Shown: positions 1-7,322 of the stretch, piece after piece
Position numbering within the stretch: position 1 is the stretch's first letter
How the letters are laid out: each line of letters starts with the position of its first letter
Origin: an uncultured Succinivibrio sp.
GTDB taxonomy: Bacteria; Pseudomonadota; Gammaproteobacteria; Enterobacterales; Succinivibrionaceae
Direction of reading: 5' to 3'
Assembly: GCA_902772715.1 (NCBI GenBank)
Contig: CACYBT010000148.1
Coordinates: 1-12,246, forward strand
DNA: 12,246 bases
Notes under the pieces: model-generated
Databases searched by the model: none
Told to the model about the DNA's origin: nothing
What the model saw: only the letters and a program-made list of their open reading frames with translations
Program-made: the position numbers and the translations under genes

Positions 1-99
1 AAGAGGGCTAAGCAATTAGCCTCTACAGTAGGGATCCTTTTGCTTCAGTTAGAGGAGAACGTCAAGCGTCATATGTGGCATAGCGTTTTTTTTGCGTAA
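1..99 (+). CDS. possible C-terminal end of an unidentified gene, cut by the window edge
   Basis: The first frame is open from base 1 to a TAA at 97-99 and encodes 32 residues; the other two plus frames stop within the first 20 bases. The peptide has a hydrophobic stretch (STVGILLLQL) followed by a basic, aromatic end (KRHMWHSVFFA). I do not recognise a family. A gene ending here would be convergent with nadC, leaving 22 bases between the two stop codons, which is a normal arrangement. An open stretch this short can easily arise by chance, so this is a weak call. Confidence 0.25.
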   Translation, partial: KRAKQLASTVGILLLQLEENVKRHMWHSVFFA

Positions 100-121
100 C
101 CCTAATGAGATAATCACGAAA

Positions 122-973
122 TTAGCAGTTACTTTTTACAAATTTCATTGACAGATCTAGAGCCTTAATATTTTTGGTGATGGCTCCCACCGAAATGAAA
201 TCAATTCCGGTTTTGGCAAATCTGCCTACAGTATCAAGATTTATACTGCCGCTGACCTCCAAAAGAGCACTGTGATTGACCTGTTTTACCGCGAGTACGA
301 TAGTGTCATAGTCAAAATTATCTAAGGTGATGATATCAGCCTTATTGTCCAAAGCTTGCTGTAATTCATCGAGGTTACTGACATCAATCTTAATTTTTAG
401 TTCAGGATGCTGTTTTTTGGCAGTCTGAATGGCATTGTTAATGCCACCGCAGGATAGGATATGATTTTCTCGTATGTAAAACATATCAAAAAGACCAATA
501 CGGTCGTTTATTCCTCCGCCACAGACTACAGCATATTTTAAAGCGCTGCGCAGACATGGAATGGTCTTGCGCGTATCCAGAAGTTTACAGTTGGTGCCTT
601 CCATCTGCTTTACATATTTGGATACCTCGGTGGCTACTCCAGATAGAGTTTGCATGAAATTTATGGCAGTTCTCTGACCTGTAAGAATTAGTCTAGAATT
701 TCCCTTTAGGGAGAATAGCTGTTCACCAGGCTCTATGACATCTCCGTCCTTGACAAACCATTGCAGTTCAATCTGATTGCCTAACTGCAGATAAACTTCC
801 TCTACCCACTCTTTTCCGCAGAAAATACCAGCCTCACGCGTAATTACCGAGGCATGACTGACAGCATCTTGTGCAATCAGTTGGGCGGTTACGTCCAAGG
901 AGGGATCTAAAACTCCGCCAAAATCCTCAATTAAAGCCATTTTTACCGTTGTTTTAATGTCATCTTGTAACAT
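122..973 (-). CDS. nadC: nicotinate-nucleotide diphosphorylase (carboxylating), quinolinate phosphoribosyltransferase
   Basis: This cytoplasmic enzyme converts quinolinate and PRPP to nicotinate mononucleotide, CO2 and pyrophosphate in de novo NAD synthesis. In the numbering of the longer 290-residue form, family motifs run in order: FCGKEWVEEV (59-68), TGQRTAINFMQTLSGVA (105-121), LLDTRKT (138-144), CGGG (158-161), ENH (176-178), LDNF (224-227), LEVSG (245-249) and DFISVGA (265-271). Several positions expected to contact substrate differ from the usual motif: Cys147 for Gly, Asp164 for His, Arg175 for Lys and Asp204 for Glu. I chose the start at 973 (283 residues) because AAAGGA lies 7 bases upstream of that ATG. 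The ATG at 994, seven codons earlier, has no convincing Shine-Dalgarno. E. coli NadC is about 297 residues, so the gene is complete. It is divergent from prfB. ModD, a molybdate-associated homologue, is unlikely because the ENH and DFISVGA motifs are NadC-like. Confidence 0.93.
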   Translation of the reverse strand: MLQDDIKTTVKMALIEDFGGVLDPSLDVTAQLIAQDAVSHASVITREAGIFCGKEWVEEVYLQLGNQIELQWFVKDGDVIEPGEQLFSLKGNSRLILTGQRTAINFMQTLSGVATEVSKYVKQMEGTNCKLLDTRKTIPCLRSALKYAVVCGGGINDRIGLFDMFYIRENHILSCGGINNAIQTAKKQHPELKIKIDVSNLDELQQALDNKADIITLDNFDYDTIVLAVKQVNHSALLEVSGSINLDTVGRFAKTGIDFISVGAITKNIKALDLSMKFVKSNC

Positions 974-980
974 ATGTTTG

Positions 981-986
981 TCCTTT
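981..986 (-). promoter_or_regulatory. ribosome binding site that decides the nadC start
   Basis: On the minus strand this reads AAAGGA and sits 7 bases before the ATG ending at 973. It lies inside the first codons of the alternative reading that starts at 994. The sequence before the 994 ATG (AAAGTAAG) is a much poorer match, so the shorter NadC is preferred. Confidence 0.6.
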
Positions 987-1049
987 GTAGACATCTTACT
1001 TTAAGGTGTTAATTGTAATTACGTCGAAAGCCTTATGCGCTTAATCTGA

Positions 1050-1091
1050 TTTTTTTAGACACTAGACTTAAAAAAAGTGGTTTCTTTTTTT
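1050..1091. repeat. overlapping A/T-tract inverted repeats (T7-A7-T7)
   Basis: TTTTTTTA at 1050-1057 is the reverse complement of TAAAAAAA at 1069-1076. The same A tract, read as AAAAAAAG at 1070-1077, is the perfect reverse complement of CTTTTTTT at 1084-1091. The central A tract can therefore pair with either flanking T tract. With an A/T-only stem and almost no G+C, a normal intrinsic terminator is unlikely. It could be a curved-DNA or UP-like element between the divergent promoters; the function is unknown. Confidence 0.5.
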
Positions 1092-1341
1092 ATCGTAGTG
1101 TTTGTGGCAATTTTAGCACAGAAGATTGCAATAGACGCAGGGGATTTTATCTTAGTTACTCCTAATTTTAAGTTTGGCCATCGAGTGTTGTGAATTTATC
1201 GTAACTGTTTAGCCTCAATTTTATCAATTATCGCCATTTATCTTGTTAAAATGTACTCTTTAGGACAATTTTTTACCTCAGCTTGAGGCGTACTGCAAAA
1301 TAGGTCACAGTGTATTCAGTTCAGCATAATGATTATGTTTT

Positions 1342-1350
1342 TGGTATAAT
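1342..1350 (+). promoter_or_regulatory. extended -10 promoter for prfB and the downstream run
   Basis: TGGTATAAT combines a perfect TATAAT (1345-1350) with the TGN extension that lets sigma-70 work with a poor -35. No good -35 is found at 16-18 bases. Transcription would start near 1357, giving a leader of about 30 bases before the prfB ATG. Confidence 0.6.
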
Positions 1351-1385
1351 CAGACAGTTATTAGCTGTAAAATAAGAGATTTAAA

Positions 1386-2487
1386 ATGGCGCAAGAAGTA
1401 ATATCGATTACCGAACAGGTTCATCTTCTAAAGCAGAGAGTTGACGAGTTAAGGGGGTATCTTTGACTTAACTGCAAAGCAGGAACGTCTTGAGGAAGTC
1501 CGCGGTTTGCTCGAAGATCCTAATTTGTGGAATGATCCTAAAAAGGCGCAGGAGTTAGGCAGAGAACGGCAGTCTCTTGAATCAGTGGTAAATGTTTTCA
1601 AGGATTTGGAGAGCGGCTTTAGTGATTTGCTAGAACTTGAGGAATTGCTAAAGGAAGAAGGCGATGCCACCTATCATGAAGAGTCTCTTGCGGAATTGGC
1701 AAGGCTTGAGACCGAGCTAGAGCACCTTGAGTTACAGAGAATGTTCAGTGGACCGAATGATAACGATCCCTGCTACATGGATATTCAGTCCGGATCTGGG
1801 GGTACCGAGGCGCAGGACTGGGCCGAAATGGTCATGCGTATGTATGTCAAATTCGGTGAAAAACACGGTTTTAATGTGACTGTCACTGAATTATCAGAAG
1901 GTGAAGTGGCGGGAATAAAATCTGCCACCTTGCGCTTTGAAGGCGAGCATGCCTATGGCTGGTTTAGAACAGAAACAGGAGTTCACCGTCTCGTGCGCAA
2001 ATCTCCGTTTGATTCTAATAATCGCCGTCATACGTCCTTCTGCTCGGCCTATGTGTATCCTGAAGTTGATGACAATATTGAAATTGAGATTAATCCTGCT
2101 GATTTGCGTGTTGATGTGTATCGTTCATCAGGGGCAGGAGGTCAGCATATCAATAAAACCGAATCGGCAGTCAGAATTACTCATATACCCACAGGAATTG
2201 TCGTTTCCTGTCAGAATGAACGCTCACAGTTTCAGAACCGCGATCAGGCGATGAAACAGCTTCGCGCCCGTCTTTACAACCTCGAACTTGAAAAGCGCAT
2301 GAGTGCTCAGAAGGAAATAGAAGACAGCAAGTCAGATATCGGCTGGGGCAGTCAGATTAGATCTTATGTTTTGGATGATTCTCGCATCAAAGACTTGCGT
2401 ACCGGTGTGGAATGCCGGGATACCACCAAAGTTCTGAATGGAGATTTAGATCAGTTTATAGAAGCAAGTTTAAAGTCTGGACTTTAA
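1386..2487 (+). CDS. prfB: peptide chain release factor 2, expressed by programmed +1 frameshift
   Basis: RF2 recognises UGA and UAA stop codons in the ribosomal A site and triggers release of the finished protein. Reading starts at the ATG at 1386 and gives 26 codons, then an in-frame TGA at 1464-1466. A +1 shift on CTT moves reading to GAC at 1465, and it continues to 2487, giving 366 residues against 365 in E. coli. In that numbering the stop-codon-reading tripeptide SPF is at 206-208 and the peptidyl-tRNA hydrolysis motif GGQ at 251-253. The residue matching the E. coli position-246 polymorphism is Ser, not the weakened Thr of strain K-12. The N-terminal part is a charged helical domain. 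The gene precedes lysS by 23 bases, the same pair as in E. coli. A naive caller would annotate only a 326-residue fragment from a TTG at 1507. Confidence 0.96.
1452..1467 (+). promoter_or_regulatory. RF2 autoregulatory +1 frameshift signal
   Basis: The zero-frame codons are AGG GGG TAT CTT TGA followed by C. The internal Shine-Dalgarno-like AGGGGG lies three bases before the slippery CTT, and TGA-C is the weak stop context used by this family. When RF2 is scarce, the ribosome pauses at TGA, the tRNA slips from CTT to TTT, and full-length RF2 is made. When RF2 is abundant, termination yields a 26-residue peptide. This matches the established E. coli signal base for base over the core. Confidence 0.95.
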
Positions 2488-2510
2488 ATAAATTTTAGGA
2501 ATATGTTGTT

Positions 2511-4031
2511 ATGACACAAGAAAACTTAGGCTCTAATGAGCCATTGAACAATGTAATGCAGGATCGGCGTGACAAATTGAATGCGCTTAGGGAAAAAGGA
2601 CAGGCCTATCCTAATGATTTTAGACGAGATGCACTTTCCCGTGATGTGTTTGCAGCCTGTAAGGACAAATCAACTGAAACTTTAGAAGAGGAAAAAAATA
2701 CCTATACTATCGCTGGTCGAGTTATGACTAGAAGAATTATGGGAAAGGCTGGTTTTGCCACGCTGCAGGATATGGGGGGACGCATTCAGATTTATGTCGC
2801 CAGAGACAATTTACCTGAAGGCGTATATCAGGAAGTCTTCAAGAAACTTGATTTGGGAGATATTGTCGGAGTAAGCGGTTATGCTTTCAAAACCAAGACC
2901 GGTGAGTTATCACTGCATGTGAGTGCCCTAAGATTATTAGTCAAAGCCTTAAGACCGCTGCCTGAAAAATTCCATGGACTGACCGATCAGGAATCACGCT
3001 GCCGTCAGCGCTATGTGGATCTTATTGCCAATGAGGATTCGCGTCGCACCTTTGAGATCCGCACCAAGGTAGTATCCTTCATCCGTAAATTCATGAACGA
3101 GCATCAGTTCATGGAAGTTGAGACGCCAATGATGCATGTTATTCCGGGTGGTGCCAATGCCAAGCCGTTTATCACTCATCATAATGCTCTTGATATGGAT
3201 ATGTATCTGCGTATTGCCCCGGAGCTTTATCTTAAGCGTCTGGTGGTAGGCGGCTTTGAGCGGGTGTATGAGATAAATCGTAATTTCCGTAACGAAGGTA
3301 TTGATGTGAGACACAATCCGGAATTTACCATGATGGAGTTCTATATGGCCTATCATGATTATCGTGATCTTATCGATTTTACGGAAGAATTATACAAGAG
3401 CATGTCTTTGGAAGTTTTGGGCTCTACCAAGATCCACTATGGAAAGGAAGGCGAGGAAGGTCTTGATCTTGATTTTGCAAAGCCTTTTGACAGACTCACC
3501 ATGAAAGAGTCAATTGTGAAATATGGTCACGGCATCACTTTAGAGGATCTTGCTGATGAAAACAGGGCAAGAGAGTTATGCCTAAAACACCATATAGAAA
3601 TCATGAAGGGATGGACTTTAGGCCATTACATTACTGCGCTTTTTGATGAGTTAGTAGAGGCTAATTTGCAGCAGCCGACCTTCATTACGAGTTATCCTGC
3701 TGTGGTGTCGCCTCTTGCCAGAAGAACTGACGGGGATGAGGATTTTACCGATCGTTTTGAATTTTTTATCGGAGGCCGTGAAATTGGCAATGGCTTTTCG
3801 GAGCTAAATGATCCTGACGATCAGGCCGGTCGTTTCAGACAGCAGGCTGAGGCTAAAAATGCCGGTGATGATGAAGCCATGTATTATGATGAGGATTATA
3901 TAACCGCCATGCAGTTTGGCTTGCCTCCAACTGCAGGTGAAGGTATCGGTATTGATCGTACGGTCATGCTCTTTACCAACAGTCATACTATTCGTGATGT
4001 GATTTTATTCCCTACTTTAAGACGTAACTAA
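2511..4031 (+). CDS. lysS: lysyl-tRNA synthetase, class II
   Basis: This enzyme charges tRNA-Lys with lysine using ATP in the cytoplasm. At 506 residues it is about one longer than E. coli LysS. An N-terminal OB-fold anticodon-binding domain spans about residues 66-146 (beginning TIAGRVMTRRIMGKAGF). The class II catalytic domain follows, with motif 1 around 188-212 (VETPMM), the RIAPELYLKRL segment (234-244), motif 2 (FRNEGIDVRHNPEFTMMEF, 259-277) and motif 3 near the C-terminus (GIGIDRTVMLF, 478-488). The start is supported by TAGGA ending 10 bases upstream. It follows prfB by 23 bases and precedes dapA by 24, so the three genes are likely co-transcribed. No missing catalytic motif is seen. 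The full N-terminal OB domain excludes the EpmA (GenX) paralog. Confidence 0.97.
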   Translation: MTQENLGSNEPLNNVMQDRRDKLNALREKGQAYPNDFRRDALSRDVFAACKDKSTETLEEEKNTYTIAGRVMTRRIMGKAGFATLQDMGGRIQIYVARDNLPEGVYQEVFKKLDLGDIVGVSGYAFKTKTGELSLHVSALRLLVKALRPLPEKFHGLTDQESRCRQRYVDLIANEDSRRTFEIRTKVVSFIRKFMNEHQFMEVETPMMHVIPGGANAKPFITHHNALDMDMYLRIAPELYLKRLVVGGFERVYEINRNFRNEGIDVRHNPEFTMMEFYMAYHDYRDLIDFTEELYKSMSLEVLGSTKIHYGKEGEEGLDLDFAKPFDRLTMKESIVKYGHGITLEDLADENRARELCLKHHIEIMKGWTLGHYITALFDELVEANLQQPTFITSYPAVVSPLARRTDGDEDFTDRFEFFIGGREIGNGFSELNDPDDQAGRFRQQAEAKNAGDDEAMYYDEDYITAMQFGLPPTAGEGIGIDRTVMLFTNSHTIRDVILFPTLRRN

Positions 4032-4055
4032 TGATTTAACCATGCGGGGTGTGCT

Positions 4056-4934
4056 ATGCAGAAGTATCAAGGATCAATGGTTGCCCTTGTGACACCATTC
4101 AAAAACAATAAACTCGATCTCAAAGGGTTTGAGCGTTTAGTTGAGTTTCAGATAAAGAATGGAACTTCCTGTATTGTGGTAACTGGTACCACGGGAGAGT
4201 GTCCAACTCTTTCCTTTGAGGAGCATGTTGAGGCCATTAAGACAGTTGTGGATATTGTCAAAGGGCGTATTCTGGTGATGGCTGGCGCCGGTTCCAACAA
4301 TCCTGTAGAGGCCATTGCCCTGTCAAATGCCGCTGAGAAGGCTGGTGCTGACTGTCTTTTGCATAATGCCGGGTATTACAATAAACCAAATCAGGAAGGT
4401 TTATACGCTCATTTTAAGATGGTGCATGACAATACTTCATTGCCAATCTTTTTATACAATGTGCCAGGACGTACTGTGGTTAATATTTCATCGGAACTGG
4501 TGGCAAGACTTGCCAAACTTGAGCGTATTGTCGGGATCAAGGATGCGACAGGAAATCTTGAAAGACCATGGATTGAAAGAAACATGATTAAAAAGGATTT
4601 TACCTGGCTTTCAGGTGAGGATGCCACTGCCGTGGGATTTAATGCCGCAGGTGGCGTGGGAGTTATTTCCGTGACCGCCAATGCAGCTCCTGCCTATGTT
4701 GCCAAGGTTCAGGAACTGACCGCCAAGAATATGTGGTATGAAGCCTCTATTGAGCAGTTGAGACTTATGACGCTGCATCGTCTGATGTTTAAAGAGCCAA
4801 GTCCTGCTCCTGCCAAATATGCGGCCTCACTTTTAGGTTTATGTACTGAAGAAACCAGGATCCCTATTCTTCCTGTAAGTGAAAGCCTGCGTGCTGAAAT
4901 CAAGAGTGAAATGCAAAAACTTGAACTCATATAA
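4056..4934 (+). CDS. dapA: 4-hydroxy-tetrahydrodipicolinate synthase
   Basis: DapA condenses pyruvate with aspartate semialdehyde in the first committed step to diaminopimelate (peptidoglycan) and lysine. The 292-residue length equals the E. coli enzyme. It is a class I aldolase-type TIM barrel: the Schiff-base lysine is K162 (GIKDATGNL), the catalytic tyrosine is Y134 (LYNVPGRT, with R139) and the TGTTGE motif at 43-48 supplies the Thr-Thr of the proton relay. Y107 is conserved, but the residues before it read NAGYYNKP instead of the usual TPYYN-P. The residues matching the lysine feedback pocket of E. coli are partly kept (H57, N81, E85) and partly changed (C49, P50, F54). GGGG sits 6 bases before the start. 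The trmB start follows after 2 bases. Paralogs such as NanA are less likely given the TGTTGE and YNVPGRT motifs. Confidence 0.94.
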   Translation: MQKYQGSMVALVTPFKNNKLDLKGFERLVEFQIKNGTSCIVVTGTTGECPTLSFEEHVEAIKTVVDIVKGRILVMAGAGSNNPVEAIALSNAAEKAGADCLLHNAGYYNKPNQEGLYAHFKMVHDNTSLPIFLYNVPGRTVVNISSELVARLAKLERIVGIKDATGNLERPWIERNMIKKDFTWLSGEDATAVGFNAAGGVGVISVTANAAPAYVAKVQELTAKNMWYEASIEQLRLMTLHRLMFKEPSPAPAKYAASLLGLCTEETRIPILPVSESLRAEIKSEMQKLELI

Positions 4935-4936
4935 TC

Positions 4937-5662
4937 ATGCAATCTCAAGAGACAATAGCACCTGCATCCGATGATGGCAATGACTTAAAGCATCGCAGAA
5001 TAAAGTCCTATGTGGTAAGAGCAGGGCGCATGACTCAGGGACAGAGTCGAGCCATTTTAGAACTTGGTCCTAAATATCTTATTCCTGTTGATAATCTTGA
5101 ATATCTTGATTTTCAACAGTATTTTGGACGAAAGGCACCTTTGGTTCTTGAAATTGGGTTTGGTATGGGAACATCTTTTGTGCAAATGGCCAAAAATGAT
5201 CCTGCTTCCAATTATCTTGGGATTGAAGTGCATCCGCCCGGGGTAGGTTCTGCCTTAAAACTCATTGCCGAACAAGAATGCAGCAATGTCAGAATTATTC
5301 AGCATGATGCCTTTGAGATCTTAAGCCACTGCATTCCTCCGCAAAGCATTGATGTGCTGCAGATCTTCTTCCCTGATCCGTGGCCTAAAAAACGTCATGT
5401 TAAAAGAAGACTTATTGACGATGAATTTTTAAGACTTGTTGCCCCGCTATTAAAATCAGGGGGTGAACTGCGTATGGCTACTGACTGGGAAGACTATGCA
5501 AGACAGATGCTCGAGGTTATGCAGCGAGCACAGGGCTTCACAAATACATCACAAGATGGCACCTTTGTTCCACGCCCACTTTGGCGTCCTTTGACTAAAT
5601 TTGAAAAACGCGGTCAGAATCTGGGACATGGTGTATGGGATTTGGTATTTAAACGTGACTGA
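4937..5662 (+). CDS. trmB: tRNA (guanine-N7-)-methyltransferase
   Basis: TrmB methylates G46 in the variable loop of many tRNAs to m7G, using S-adenosylmethionine. It has 241 residues, close to the 239 of E. coli. The Rossmann SAM-binding site begins at LEIGFGMG (71-78) with the acidic ribose contact in GIEVH (95-99). The family signature FFPDPWPKKRH is at 144-154, TDWEDYA at 182-188, and the C-terminal substrate motif TKFEKRG at 220-226. The start lies only 2 bases after the dapA stop with no strong ribosome binding site, so its translation is probably coupled to dapA. Its last 8 bases overlap the GTG start of amgK. Confidence 0.96.
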   Translation: MQSQETIAPASDDGNDLKHRRIKSYVVRAGRMTQGQSRAILELGPKYLIPVDNLEYLDFQQYFGRKAPLVLEIGFGMGTSFVQMAKNDPASNYLGIEVHPPGVGSALKLIAEQECSNVRIIQHDAFEILSHCIPPQSIDVLQIFFPDPWPKKRHVKRRLIDDEFLRLVAPLLKSGGELRMATDWEDYARQMLEVMQRAQGFTNTSQDGTFVPRPLWRPLTKFEKRGQNLGHGVWDLVFKRD

Positions 5663-6632
5663 CAATAGAGAATTAGCATTATCGGTATTTGTTAAAAATT
5701 TCTTAAACGACGAGAGTGTAAGTCTTGAACCGTTAAATGGGGATGCAAGTTTAAGACGTTATTTCCGTATTGCCAAGCATAATCTTATTGCAGTGGATTC
5801 ACCTCCTGACTCTCAAAAGAACAAGGAGTTTGTAGCCATTGATAAGGCGCTTGCCAATGTTTTGGTTAAGGTGCCAGCCATCAAGGCCATAGATTTTGAT
5901 CGGGGTTTTATGGTCCTAGAAGACCTTGGCAACGTAACTTTTTCCATGGTTGCTGTAGGTGATAAGCGCAGTGCTTACTACCAAAAAGCCTTAGGAGAAC
6001 TTCTAAAACTGCCTCTTATTCCTAATGATGTAGCACTTCCTCTTTTTGATGAAGCCTTTATGCAGACGGAGGTTTCTCTTTTTGAAATCTGGATGCTTGA
6101 GAAGAAGCTGCAAGTGGTACTTACTGCAAAGGAGCGGCAGCAACTTCATGAAGCGTACAGGTATCTTTTCTTAAGCATAAGAAATATGCCTTATATTGCT
6201 ATGCATCGTGATTTCCACAGCAGAAATCTGATGGTGATGAAGGATGATACTGTGGCGGTCATTGATTTTCAGGACATGGTAAGAGGGCCGTTTACTTATG
6301 ATTTGGCATCGCTTCTGTATGACTGTTATGTCAATCTTGAAGAAAAACTTATCGAGAGTTTACTATTAGAGGCCTACAGAGCCTATGGCCGTCAGGGTCT
6401 TATCAGGGATCTTGATTATAAGGACTTTGTAAAACTTGTGCACATGGTTTCTTTACAGCGTCACATCAAGGTTCTTGGGATCTTCATAAGACTGTCACTG
6501 CGTGATGGAAAACATGGTTATCTTTTGGATTTGCCAAGAGTAATTGACTATACGCTCAAGGAGTGCCAGTGTGATCCTCATTTTGCGATTATAAGCGAAA
6601 TCATCAAAAAGTACGTAAAGGGAAATTTCTAA
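5655..6632 (+). CDS. amgK: N-acetylmuramate/N-acetylglucosamine anomeric kinase
   Basis: AmgK phosphorylates the anomeric hydroxyl of MurNAc (and GlcNAc) released during wall recycling; MurU then converts MurNAc-1-P to UDP-MurNAc. The 325-residue protein belongs to the aminoglycoside-phosphotransferase/choline-kinase fold. It shows the N-terminal GDASLRRYFR motif (29-38), VLEDLG hinge region (87-92), catalytic loop HRDFHSRN (184-191, Asp186 as base) and metal-binding IDFQD (203-207), plus the QRHIKVLGIF segment (268-277) typical of this subfamily. The frame is open upstream into trmB, but GTG at 5655 is preferred because it overlaps the trmB stop by just 8 bases (GTGACTGA). An earlier ATG at 5601 would bury 62 bases in trmB. 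No good Met follows for about 80 codons. The adjacent murU strongly supports the call over a generic phosphotransferase. Confidence 0.9.
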   Translation: MTDNRELALSVFVKNFLNDESVSLEPLNGDASLRRYFRIAKHNLIAVDSPPDSQKNKEFVAIDKALANVLVKVPAIKAIDFDRGFMVLEDLGNVTFSMVAVGDKRSAYYQKALGELLKLPLIPNDVALPLFDEAFMQTEVSLFEIWMLEKKLQVVLTAKERQQLHEAYRYLFLSIRNMPYIAMHRDFHSRNLMVMKDDTVAVIDFQDMVRGPFTYDLASLLYDCYVNLEEKLIESLLLEAYRAYGRQGLIRDLDYKDFVKLVHMVSLQRHIKVLGIFIRLSLRDGKHGYLLDLPRVIDYTLKECQCDPHFAIISEIIKKYVKGNF

Positions 6633-7306
6633 TGAAAGCAATGATCTTGGCGGCAGGTAGAGGCGAGAGACTAAGACCGCTTACGGATTCAATCCCTAAA
6701 CCTCTGGTTGCAGTAGGGGGTAAGCCGCTGTTGCAGTGGCATATTGAAAAATTAAAAAAATGCGGGATTGATGATATTGTAATCAACTCTGCTTATCTTT
6801 CTGAAAAGATTGTTGACTTCATCGGAGATGGTTCGAGGTTTAAGGTCAAGGTAACCCATTCAGTTGAAGGAAAAAGCGGACTTGAAACGGCAGGAGGGAT
6901 CATTAAAGCCTTGCCTTTTTTTGAAGGTGATAATTTTCTAGTGATCAATGGGGATACCTTTATTGATGCGGATTACACGCAGTTTTTAACGCCGCTTGAG
7001 AACGGCGCTTTGGCAAGACTTCACCTTGTAGAAAATCCTAAGCATAATCTTAAGGGAGATTTTTCCCTAGATGATGATGGAAGATGTCGTATCGGCTCTG
7101 ATTATACCTTTTCGGGTGCGGCCATGTACTCATCTTTGGCGTTTACTGGTCTTCAGGTGACAAAAATGCCTCTTCTTCCTCTGTTTAAAAAGTGGTCTGA
7201 AGAAGGACGCATGCGCGGAGAGCTCCTCAGGGGAAACTGGTTTGATGTCGGCAGTCTTGAGCGTCTTGCAGCAGTTAATTCATACTTACAAAACAACGAA
7301 ATATAA
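6632..7306 (+). CDS. murU: N-acetylmuramate-1-phosphate uridylyltransferase
   Basis: MurU joins UTP and MurNAc-1-phosphate to give UDP-MurNAc, bypassing MurA/MurB and so conferring intrinsic fosfomycin tolerance where it has been studied (Pseudomonas). The 224 residues match the family length. The sugar-nucleotidyltransferase signature (AAGRGERLRPLT, 7-18, with the lysine of PKP at 23) is followed by LETAGG (84-89), the metal-binding NGD (106-108, Asp108) and WFDVGS (203-208) with a second acidic metal ligand. It starts inside the amgK stop (TAATG, 1-base overlap), with AAGGGA as a ribosome binding site in the end of amgK. The two genes form a coupled pair. A glucose-1-phosphate thymidylyltransferase would be longer. 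Confidence 0.9.
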   Translation: MKAMILAAGRGERLRPLTDSIPKPLVAVGGKPLLQWHIEKLKKCGIDDIVINSAYLSEKIVDFIGDGSRFKVKVTHSVEGKSGLETAGGIIKALPFFEGDNFLVINGDTFIDADYTQFLTPLENGALARLHLVENPKHNLKGDFSLDDDGRCRIGSDYTFSGAAMYSSLAFTGLQVTKMPLLPLFKKWSEEGRMRGELLRGNWFDVGSLERLAAVNSYLQNNEI

Positions 7307-7322
7307 TAGCAGCATTTAAGAA

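Larger units (their letters stand above)
995..1385. other. AT-rich intergenic region between divergent nadC and prfB
   Basis: This gap of about 390 bases carries no convincing open frame or recognisable RNA gene. It must hold the promoters of both divergent genes. On the prfB side there is a clear extended -10 box. On the nadC side I see only a weak candidate: minus-strand TACAAT (plus-strand 1012-1017) with no good -35. The region also contains alternating T and A tracts that form inverted repeats (1050-1091) and a short palindrome, CCTCA-GCT-TGAGG (1276-1288), about 70-80 bases upstream of the expected prfB transcription start. Confidence 0.7.

Noticed and set aside
1109..1275. Four AATTTTA-like motifs about 50-55 bases apart in the nadC-prfB gap
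   Set aside because: The near-regular spacing is suggestive of helical phasing, but such motifs are common by chance in AT-rich DNA and their flanks are not alike.
1449..1670. Ser-rich minus-strand open frame within prfB
   Set aside because: It is an antisense shadow of a GA-rich coding strand and overlaps the well-supported RF2 gene, with no family resemblance.
2503..2514. Mini-ORF ATG TTG TTA TGA overlapping the lysS start, as a regulatory leader peptide
   Set aside because: The Shine-Dalgarno is only 2 bases from this ATG, too close to use it, and is placed for lysS instead. Three codons without lysine give no attenuation logic.
5601..5654. ATG at 5601 as the amgK start
   Set aside because: It would overlap trmB by 62 bases, and the 18 extra residues are only an out-of-frame reading of the trmB C-terminus. 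GTG at 5655 gives the usual short overlap.
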